In this document: piece by piece, positions 1-6,962 of the stretch
Numbering within the stretch: the first letter of the stretch is position 1
How the letters are laid out: each line of letters opens with the position of its first letter
Source: Cephalothrix spiralis
Taxonomy: Eukaryota > Nemertea > Palaeonemertea > Archinemertea > Cephalotrichidae
Length of the DNA: 11,977 nt
Assembly (NCBI GenBank): GCA_032353305.1
Contig: JAUCNG010342178.1
Span: 1-11,977 of the forward strand
Direction: 5' to 3'
The notes under the pieces: generated by a model
Told to the model about the DNA's origin: nothing
Databases searched by the model: none
Seen by the model: the letters and a program-made list of their open reading frames with translations, nothing else
Program-made: the position numbers and the translations under genes

Positions 1-197
1 ATGTTGGGCACTTCTCTAAGTTGGGCAAAATTGCTGGTCCCGACCGTGCCCAGAGTAGAGAGGTTTTACTGTAGTAGAAATAGATAAATTAAAAATATAG
101 ACTTTTAAAGGTAACACACACATTGATACAAATATATAGGAATGCCAGTGAGAGAGAAATTCTGCTAGTTCGCGAATGATTCAAATACATTGTATTT

Positions 198-555
198 TTC
201 GGGACTTTCCCGAGATGCCGGGCGGATGTCCAGAAGAGCCCGGGAAAATATGTAAATTAACAGGATGTTTGACACAAGATCCCTATTGTTTTTTTCTAAT
301 TACGAGAAAAATGATTCCCCGACGTTATATAGCTAAAGAAATTTACAATCAGTTGTCATTGAAAATTAATCAGGATGTTCCATGACCCCTGGTTCTATGC
401 ATGTTTCGGGACTTACTCGTGTCTAGAAGCCGGGAAATATGTTATTTAATCAGTCTATTTGGCACCGGATCTTCGGATCTTGTTTTTTTAATTTATTAAT
501 TTTCGTTCAAAAAATTTCCCCCGCGTAATAGATAAAAATAATTACACAATTAGTT
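198..555. repeat. Diverged tandem duplication
   Basis: Two copies, about 198-355 and 405-555, are offset by about 207 bp. Both start with TTCGGGACTT and pass through a GCCGGGAAATATGT-like block, a TTGTTTTTTT tract and a CCCCCGCG/CCCCGACG block. They end near AATTTACAATCAGTT or its variant. A nearby short sequence, CCATGACCCCTGGT, occurs at 380-393 and again at 651-664. No coding potential was seen. Confidence 0.6.
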
Positions 556-565
556 AATACAATCA

Positions 566-1111
566 AGGAAGTGGATACATTTAATTTAATTGTAAATTTT
601 TGTGCACCCCTCAGGGGGTCCCCTTCTATGACCATGAGCCTAGGGCATGACCATGACCCCTGGTCCTACATGTAGTTCATTGCATGTAATTGGAACAATA
701 ACATTTCAGTTCCTCATTGTTAAGTAAATAAGTACAAATAAGGTAATGTTTTGTATTCTCTGGAAAAATTAAAATGAAATAATGATACTTCCCGATTAAT
801 CCCATGATTACAATTACACACAACAATGAGATTTTATTTCCGTAACTGATGCAAGTCCTTTCAATTTCATTGATATGATTTAATAAGATTATTGCATTTA
901 GACAATTATCAAACCAATTTAATTTTTACATGTTTAGGCAAAAGGCTGGGTTTTTAAAGTTAATCAGTGCAGATACCGATTATTTAGGTATACGAGGAAG
1001 TACATATCCTCACATGCTTGGTATTTATAAACCTAAACCTATAGGACTGTCAAATAAGCCTCGTACCAAAGCACCGCCGCGTAATTACCTCTCGTCAACC
1101 GGGAGCAGGAC
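566..1111. other. AT-rich non-coding stretch
   Basis: I see no exon with convincing splice signals, no tRNA and no clear element boundary here. The small plus-strand reading frame at its right end has no supporting features and runs into a simple tandem repeat. Confidence 0.5.
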
Positions 1112-1178
1112 TTTTCGGCCCCAACATTTCTTTTCGGCCAAGTACATTTTCGGCCCCAGTACAATTTCAGCGCCATAA
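1112..1178. repeat. Short tandem repeat, TTTTCGGCC unit
   Basis: About four imperfect units of 15-19 bp follow each other: at 1112, 1131 and 1147 beginning TTTTCGGCC, and a decayed one at 1164. The best unit is TTTTCGGCCCCAGTACA. Confidence 0.65.
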
Positions 1179-2085
1179 AAGTTAATTTTGAAAACAAGTT
1201 GCAGAGACCAAAAAAGCCAACCCAGAGTTGCAATTGCAAAAACGTTCAATTAAAATAAACAAAGAATTTGTGAATTAACATCAGAGTGTCAAAATTACTA
1301 GGTGATGGGCAATCATTTATATGTTTATTTTTGACATTTAATACGCCAATTGACTTTTTTTGCATCTCTCAATATATAAATTAACTGGAACATAAAATAT
1401 CTTTTGTCTTTATTGATTTCAATTAAAATTATTTTTCAATTAAAAAAAACTTCCGTAAACTATACATTTCTGGAAAGGTCATGTGAAATGCTGATCAGTA
1501 TTTGAACCAGAACGTGATTTTTTGAGAATATCAAGTTTCGGCCCCCAACAGTAGGTACCCCATACTCCTACGCAGTGCTCCTTAATTTTGAGATTCACCT
1601 TCAAAATTTATTGGTAGAGATTAGGATAAATCGAAACTGCCCTTGGTCCGACAAGATGTAGGTACCCTGGTATAAAGTCTTGATCATAGCGATAATTGAT
1701 AGACTTCTACTTTAGCAGTCAAGTACGTAAAAGCATGTTAGAAAACTATGAAATTATAAAAAGAGGATAGGCCGAGAAAATGCCGAGGAATCCAAATAAT
1801 AATGAATGATATACTGTACACTGTATTCTTAATTTCATTTATTGATGATATCATTACTACTTATATTTCGATTTTTATTTCAAAAAGATATTAAAGCATT
1901 CATACATTCATTACTTAAATAAATGAGTAAATCAAAATAAAGTTTTTAAAAAATAAGAAGAAAAAAATAAAATTTTGATACAAGCATTCCTGTGTTTTCT
2001 TTTATAAAAGATTTTTTTGGTTTATAAAGTCCTAAAAAATTAAAAATTGTCACATTTTCTTTCGCTTCGCTTTGCTCGGCTCGTT
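1179..2085. other. AT-rich 3' flank of gene A
   Basis: No gene was seen. It probably contains the 3' UTR of gene A at its right end (candidate AATAAA hexamers listed separately). A GTAGGTACCC motif appears twice (about 1550 and 1659) without further similarity between the surroundings. Confidence 0.5.
1838..1879 (-). terminator. Candidate poly(A) signals of gene A
   Basis: Read on the minus strand, AATAAA occurs at 1879-1874 and 1843-1838, about 210 and 245 nt past the gene A stop. Another AATAAA overlaps the stop itself (2090-2085), which is too early to be the only signal. In AT-rich DNA such hexamers are common, so this is weak. No equally close signal was seen below gene B. Confidence 0.25.
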
Positions 2086-2324
2086 TTATTTTGAAACGTC
2101 AATTGCAATAGCGTTGTGAATTAACTTGCCGTAATCTGTATCACAATTTATGACGTCATTTCCTTTCAATGTGTTTTTGCACGCACATGTGTAATTCCCA
2201 TATTTGTAGCTGTAAGGTTTAGCATAATTCAAATCAAAAATATCGCTTCCCTGTTTTATTTGAAGTTCATCATAGGTAGGACTCTCTTCTTCATCTTCGA
2301 GATAGGTATTTCGTCGACAAGGGG
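2086..2324 (-). CDS. Gene A exon 4: cytoplasmic tail and stop
   Basis: The acceptor is tatattcag. The exon encodes residues 204-282 and ends in a TAA that overlaps an AATAAA. The tail begins with basic residues, then an acidic stretch (EDEEE, 213-217) leading to PTYDEL (219-224), then a segment with five tyrosines between 237 and 248. The motif GNYTCACKNTLKGND follows (246-260), with Cys at 250, 252 and 264. There is no internal Met. The sequence is closely matched by gene B exon 5 and is the most conserved part of the pair apart from the Ig cysteine core. A second YxxL (YGKL, 268-271) is not kept in gene B. Confidence 0.88.
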
Positions 2325-5300
2325 CTGAATATAAGAGAAAGTTATTATGGTTTGTCTATCTAGCGTTTCTAGTCCACATTGTCGCCGGTAGGCGGCGCTG
2401 TGGGCTAAAACAATTGTCTGTAAAGTTGTTTACAAATTTTTCCAGGTCTTTCGTTTTACCTCTACGTAGGGATTCAGATTTGGGTAATTCTGGCCTCGGC
2501 TCTTACATGTAGGTCTGAATTTTTTAGGATATCATAAAATATGAGCATTTCTCCTAAAATCTCATAAAATATGACCATTACTCCTAAATATGATTACAGA
2601 AACGGTTTATAAATTCAGGCCTCATAGTTTTCCTACAATTTTAGGATATCCAAAAATGTAACCACTAATATACTTAAGAATATATTTAGAATTCCGAACC
2701 TTCTACATGTCGGTCAGGAGGCCTGTAGACTGGTTACCTGACCGTTCGTCTTCTTTAGCAGACTACCGATAATCCTAAAATCTCTTAAAATATGACAATT
2801 TCTCCTAGGATCTCCTAAAATTCTAATTTCTCATACAATTTGATTGAAATGGTGTCAAAAGAATTCTTGCCTCGCTTCGCTCAGCATAATTTTTATCATT
2901 TTAGGCTTATTTATGCAAACCTGTAGGCGCGTGCAAAAAATGAAAAAACTTAGTATGGTTAAAGTCTCTTAATGAATTATATGCATAGATTATATTGATT
3001 TATTGTAAAGCAAAAATATTTTGTTTGTAGCAAAAGAAGATTATTAGAAAATTCACTCATATTATTATAAAATCATATAGTTTGCTAGAAAATCTCCTAA
3101 AATCTCATAAAATATTGCTCAAAAATCTCCTAAAATTAAAAAAAATCTCTCCTAAAATCCTAAAATTGAGATAGCAAACATGACTGTGAGGCCTGTGTTC
3201 GGCCAAAGTCATTTAATGTGACATCATGGGATGTAAACATGTAGACCCCGTATTTCAGTCTAGGGGCCAATTTTTATTAGCTTCTGCTTTTTCTTAATTC
3301 ATTAAATATATGTTATACAAAAATTAATTAGGCTTCTGACCTTGGTCACTGCATGAAGCTTTTTTACTAAAACAACCCATCCTTTCCCCTGAAATATCAT
3401 TATAAACTTACTTGAACGATTGAGATGCTTGGTTTTGGATCTTTTCACTAGAAAAAAATCATGTCGTTTATTTAACTCTGGAATTATCAAAGAAAGAACC
3501 AAGGTGTTCAGAATAAAGAATAATTTCTTTCAAAATGTGTCCGAACAACTCATTTGCCGACAAAGATTTTATCGTTTATAAATTTTGGAAGTTGTCCATT
3601 TTTGAAATAATGGAAGTTGTAGGCTATACGTGCAGATTTCGTGAATATTTCGCACCTAAAAGAAATAATTTGACTGTAAAAACATCCAATTCAACGTTTT
3701 TTGTAACATAACAAATAACAGCCCTCTCACAGCAACTTTAAAGAAAAAATTTGAATAAAGAAATGATCTTACCATATCTTCTTCCTACAAGGTAGATGCA
3801 TAGCAGTGCCATCAGCATTATCAGTACAGCTTCTCCAACCGAAATCCAGAAGTATCGTTTACAGCTTTCATTCTCCCAAGCTAAAATATAGAGGATTTCA
3901 AAGGCTTTGTCAGAAAACGGTATTAGAGAAATCTCTATGTAAAGAAAATGGCGGACATATATACATCTGCATACACAACACTATTTTAGATATCTACTTG
4001 ACCCAGGAAAACATCGGTAATTTCGACATTGTTTCACTATATGTAGCAATGTAATGATTAATTTATTATACAATTTAATTATTAAATTTATGACCCTAAA
4101 TTTAAACCCAACTATAGAAAAACCTAATATGTTCTAGGCTTCCAGCTCTGTTTAAATTATAAGTTAATTTATGTTGAATTAGATAACTAATTTTTATCTG
4201 TTACAAGTCTTTTTCGGTAATTTGAGATATTGGAAATCAGTTTTATGTACGTGCATATTTTTTGGGCTAGATCCCCCAAAACCCGTTAGAGTAATTGCCA
4301 CTTAATTGTCACTTACCAAATTCGGGAGATGACTTGTTTAGATAACCAAGTGCGGGAGGTGATTTGTTTCCATTCGAATAGATGCCATCATCTCTTCTGG
4401 AGACACGTATGTCTGTGCATCTTTCACGCTCCTCGTCTTTATTTTCCCCTTGGATGAAGGTCCAGCAACACCAGCGCCCGGCTTCGTTGAATTCTTGAAA
4501 TCGCCATTGAAGAAAGTGATTTTTCTTATCACAAACTGAAATACCAATACGCTTGCAATAATCCGTGCACCTAGTGCATTGTCCAAATATTTGCCTGCCA
4601 TCCTTTTTCAGCTTGGTGTTGGTAACATTACCATCAATTGTTTGATCAGTTTTGTAGTTGCATGTTAAGGTAACATCAGAATTGGCTAAGACAGTTTCTT
4701 CTTTGGTGGAGCCTAGTTTAATGTCAGTTACATCTTCATTAAGGGGTGGTAACGCATGAACCAAATCTGCGGAGAAAAATAATAAATATACATTGTATTT
4801 TAAAAGGAGCCGGTAAGCGCTGGTTTTAGTATCTTAAGTTGGCTACTCTTATAGTTACATTTATTCTGACAAGTATGTGTCAGCGTGTGTGTGCGTTGAG
4901 GGGTGTCCTTCGCAATTTGTCACAATAGCGAACTTCAGAGGCGATTTTATTCTTGGTTGGGAATTCCTTTTAGATCTCCCACGATGCGGCCATTTTTATT
5001 ATTAAACTCGCCAGTCAATTGGCACCCTTTAACTTTCGACATAAAAAGTATGTATTAAACAGAGGTTTTGTCTAATCTCACGATCGAACTCTCTCGTTCG
5101 CATACACATTTAAAACTAATGAAGTAAGGTTGAAATAATTTATATCCTAAGTTGCACCAGAAAATGTTTCGCCATTTTGTTGCCAAAACAGATTAAAATC
5201 GAAACAGATCTAGTAGAATAAAAACGATTTAAGCAAATCAAATTTGATGTATCGTTGATAATTAAAACCACTCCGGTATTGAATCTAGGCCTAAAGTCCA

Positions 5301-5517
5301 AACAGAAAATCATCACGTAGTAAAAAACTCAAAAGTTCGAATTATAAATTCGACTGGTTTTCAATCATCGCTCAGAGTTACTTAATGGAAATTACTAGAG
5401 TGAATGCAATCGTGTGCCCAAAATTCATAACAAGCAAAAAATAATGGAAGTCTTTGTCTACTCACCCATGCTTGATGGCATTATAAAGCAGAAAAATAAT
5501 ATCTTTGTCAATACCAT
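2086..5517 (-). CDS. Gene A: Ig-like type I transmembrane receptor, 4 coding exons
   Basis: Coding exons are 5517-5466, 4766-4317, 3880-3773 and 2324-2086. They total 849 nt and encode 282 residues plus a TAA stop. All introns are GT-AG and phase 1. Order in the protein: signal peptide (1-17), cysteine-rich Ig-like domain (about 30-140), stalk (about 141-172), transmembrane helix (about 178-199) followed by Arg-Arg, and a tail of about 80 residues with YDEL at 221-224. The Ig assignment rests on VTLTC with C53 as strand B, KKDG after the strand C position, and EAGRWCC with C118 as strand F. A paralogue with the same exon plan (gene B) lies directly upstream on the same strand, which strongly supports the model. 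The family is not recognised; a cell-surface recognition or adhesion receptor is inferred. UTRs and promoter are not resolved. Confidence 0.87.
2375..2414. repeat. Intronic block shared with gene B (copy 1)
   Basis: A block of about 40 bp centred on TAGGCGGCGCTGTGGGCTAAA is nearly identical to 7186-7225. Each copy lies in the last intron, just before the tail exon of its gene. It is GC-rich in an AT-rich intron. It may be a remnant of the ancestral intron or a short dispersed repeat. Confidence 0.65.
2520..3168. repeat. Dispersed TCTCCTAAAAT / CTCATAAAATATGA repeat clusters
   Basis: Three clusters (2520-2592, 2770-2842, 3089-3168) share imperfect repeats of TCTCCTAAAAT and CTCATAAAATATGA, sometimes in the inverted form ATTTTAGGATATC. 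They flank the inverted-repeat arm at 2666-2765. All are intronic. Confidence 0.6.
2666..2765 (+). repeat. Long-range inverted repeat, left arm
   Basis: This segment, starting TAATATACTTAAGAATAT and ending CTTTAGCAGACTA, is the reverse complement of 11670-11781 apart from a gap of about 12 bp and a few changes. It contains GGTCAGG...CCTGACC, able to form a 7-bp stem. It is probably a member of a dispersed repeat family. Confidence 0.8.
3773..3880 (-). CDS. Gene A exon 3: transmembrane helix
   Basis: The exon is 108 nt, with acceptor atattttag and donor G|gtaagatc, phase 1 at both ends. It starts with a juxtamembrane segment holding one Cys (C174) and Lys-Arg. An uninterrupted hydrophobic run from about F178 to V199 follows, then GRR, the usual positive stop-transfer signal for a type I orientation. 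Glu184 sits inside the outer third of the helix and is kept in gene B. Gene B has an exon of identical length and the same phases. Confidence 0.87.
3881..4316 (-). other. Gene A intron 2
   Basis: This 436-nt phase 1 intron separates the ectodomain and transmembrane exons. No counterpart of the gene B 42-nt stalk exon was found, and no mobile element was recognised. Confidence 0.75.
4315..4369 (-). repeat. 30-bp tandem duplication across the exon 2 donor of gene A
   Basis: Two 25-bp copies (4315-4340 and 4345-4369, offset 30 bp) each contain the end of the ectodomain exon and its donor. On the minus strand the first donor is now G|gttatc and the second is G|gtaagt. Gene B has a single copy ending G|gtaagt. 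Both donors are phase 1. Confidence 0.75.
4317..4766 (-). CDS. Gene A exon 2: cysteine-rich Ig-like ectodomain and stalk
   Basis: The exon is 450 nt, with acceptor ctccgcag and donor G|gtaagt, phase 1 at both ends. It encodes residues 18-167. Strand B is around C53 (DVTLTC), strand C-C' is KLKKDGRQIF (69-78) with Leu70 where Ig domains normally have Trp, strand E is FLQWRF (102-107), and strand F is EAGRWCC (112-118). Between C' and E sits an insert with C81, C84, C88 and C96. C134 lies just before the likely G strand (TDIRV). C53-C118 would be the canonical disulfide, and C117-C134 is a plausible extra pair. N-glycosylation sequons are at N64, N151 and N161. The last 30 nt are a duplicated copy of the exon end (see findings), which lengthens the stalk. 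Confidence 0.87.
4767..5465 (-). other. Gene A intron 1
   Basis: This 699-nt phase 1 intron has no exon, tRNA or clear element. A short GTGTGTGTGCG run lies near 4883. Confidence 0.75.
5466..5517 (-). CDS. Gene A exon 1: signal peptide
   Basis: The exon encodes 17 residues (MVLTKILFFCFIMPSSM) plus the first base of a split Asp codon: a short hydrophobic core after a Lys, typical of a secretory signal. The donor is G|gtgagt. This ATG aligns with the only equivalent ATG in gene B, in the shared context CAATGG. An in-frame ATG lies 27 nt upstream (5544-5542) with an in-frame stop beyond it, so a form nine residues longer is possible. I prefer the ATG shared with gene B. Confidence 0.8.
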
Positions 5518-5562
5518 TGTATCAATTCGACCATACCCTGCCATATCCACATATACATTTGT

Positions 5563-5610
5563 TTAAAACCCGGATATGATAAGCAATATAATATATTGAA
5601 AAGGAAATAA
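5563..5610 (-). promoter_or_regulatory. Conserved upstream block of gene A
   Basis: Immediately upstream of the start codon region, this segment shares three short blocks with the same place in gene B: TTAAAACCC, CGGATATGATAAG and AAGGAAATAA (plus-strand spelling). It could be a conserved 5' UTR or core promoter, or just duplication-age similarity. No convincing TATA box or initiator was identified. Confidence 0.35.
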
Positions 5611-5959
5611 AATGTAATAATACATATATATTAATTGCAAAAAGTACCTGTTTTTCTTTGTCATGCTAATTCGTAATTACTTCTCTAAATAAATAAGCAA
5701 CATGTTTTTTTTTTAATTTTTATTTTTAAAACAATAAGGCAAATTAATACAATACATTTTATTATAAAACTTATTCAGAAATAAAAACACATAATTTTAG
5801 TCCATATCTAATATATTTAATGATACTTTATTTCATACTATCAAAATATAGAATCCTGCATTGAATTAGATTTTACGGAGTTAAAAGAAGAACAATATAT
5901 TCTGTATCTCAAACGGTAATATATGACATATATGTAATATAATATCTTTTTAAGGCAGG

Positions 5960-6282
5960 AGGGGTCATGAAAAAATTGACATAACGTAGGCCGAAAATTG
6001 ACAAAATTGAGTTAAGGTACCCACCCACCCCTTTTTGCCATTTTTTCCATTAGTTTTTTGACCGCCTACGGCCTATTTTTTCACGCGGTTGAAATTTTTT
6101 TCGGCAGCTTAGATTTTTTCAAACAAAATTTTCCACAATTTTTTTTGGACCACCTACCCAATTTTTGCCATTTTCCTCTGTTATTTTAATGGTGCTTTAA
6201 GCTTATATAAGTAATAATAATGGTCAAAAACATGATTAAAAACCTAAAAATTGTAAAAAAAAAAGAGGAAAAATGGCAACCA
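5960..6282 (-). repeat. Dispersed repeat family, copy 1 (minus orientation)
   Basis: Read on the minus strand, it shares with 7726-8045, in order: GCCATTTTCC-like start, TAAGCTTAAAGCACCATT, GGCAAAAATTGGGT, GGGGTGGGTGGGTACC and TCAATTTTTTCATGACCC. The repeated shared blocks over about 320 bp make it a real family rather than simple AT-rich similarity. No coding potential, so it is probably a non-autonomous element. Confidence 0.65.
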
Positions 6283-6411
6283 ACTGAAAATAAGTTGAAA
6301 TAAGTGTTGATTTGCGAGAGAAAAATAGATACGTTTCCACCCAAGCCAATGAGTATGCCTTTTTTTCCATGAACTAATTTGAACTATGTTTTATACATTT
6401 GAAGCAATAGT

Positions 6412-6548
6412 TTGACACGCAACTTACTGCGTGTAAATTCAATCTGGTTCAATCTCACACGCAATAATCATTTAAAATTTGACACGTAGTTTGAAAAAAA
6501 CGCGTGTGAAATTATGCTTCGCTCGCGAGTCAACCTTCACACGCGTTA
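6412..6548. repeat. ACACGC hairpin cluster
   Basis: A perfect 11-bp stem (6500-6510 with 6536-6546, ACGCGTGTGAA / TTCACACGCGT) has a 25-nt loop containing CTTCGCTCGCGAG. Further GACACGC, GCGTGT and CACACGC words precede it at 6412-6470. It lies about 170 bp past the gene B stop. Confidence 0.6.
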
Positions 6549-6714
6549 AGGTAATTCGTGATCAGTACTGAAGCAATAAAAAGCTGTTTTTGTCGTGTAG
6601 GCAAAATAGTCCTAACTGCACCGGTTGCAGGATTATGGTCGTCGAGATAAGAATATGCCCCGAATTATAATCAGTTACGAATGACGTCACAATTAAAAAT
6701 TCAACAAAAAATTG

Positions 6715-6962
6715 TTATTTTGACACGTCAACGGCAAGAGTGAGTTTCTGAATAAAGTTGCCGTAATCCGTATCACATTTAATGACGTCATTTCCTTTCA
6801 ATGTGTTTTTGCACACACATGAGTAATTCCCATATCTGTAGCTGTAAGGTTTGGCATAATTCAAATTTTTATCAAAAATATCACTTCCCTGTTTTATCTG
6901 AAGTTCATCATATGTAGGATAACTCTCATCTTCTTCAAAATAGGTATTTCGTCGGCGGGAGT
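6715..6962 (-). CDS. Gene B exon 5: cytoplasmic tail and stop
   Basis: The acceptor is tattttag, phase 1. The exon encodes residues 200-281 and a TAA. It begins SRRRNTY, has an acidic stretch (EEDES, 209-213) and PTYDEL (215-220), then a five-tyrosine segment (235-246), then GNYSCVCKNTLKGND (244-258) with Cys at 248, 250 and 262. Compared with gene A it has two extra residues (KN) after IFD and lacks the second YxxL, having YGNF instead. The last residues DVSK are shared. Confidence 0.88.

Larger units (their letters stand above)
2325..3772 (-). other. Gene A intron 3
   Basis: This 1448-nt phase 1 intron runs from gtaagatc to tatattcag. It holds imperfect TCTCCTAAAAT repeats, one arm of a long-range inverted repeat (2666-2765), and two segments shared with the matching gene B intron: one close to the tail exon (2375-2414) and one near 3424-3458 around CTTTTCACTAGAAAAAA. 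No extra exon was recognised. Confidence 0.8.
5545..6714. other. Spacer between gene B stop and gene A start
   Basis: It contains the gene A upstream block, an AT-rich part (about 5620-5950) with nothing recognised, one inverted copy of a dispersed repeat (5960-6282), and an ACACGC hairpin cluster. It must hold the gene B 3' UTR and the gene A promoter, but neither is delimited. Confidence 0.6.

Noticed and set aside
930-1178. Plus-strand 82-codon open frame
   Set aside because: It has no domain, no signal peptide and no splice context, and it runs through the TTTTCGGCC tandem repeat.
2263-2301. Full ITAM or strict ITIM in the tail
   Set aside because: The first Tyr lacks Leu or Ile at +3 and the YDEL Tyr has Pro at -2, so only a hemITAM-like or sorting motif can be argued.
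2520-3168. CRISPR-like array from the repeated TCTCCTAAAAT motif
   Set aside because: Repeats are short, imperfect and irregularly spaced, and the context is a eukaryotic intron.
3806-4054. Plus-strand open frame across the gene A transmembrane exon
   Set aside because: It is the antisense of the transmembrane exon extended into the intron, with no support of its own.
4338-4601. Second minus-strand open frame inside the gene A ectodomain exon
   Set aside because: It lies in another frame of exon 2. The frame used in the gene model has the Ig motifs and is conserved in gene B.
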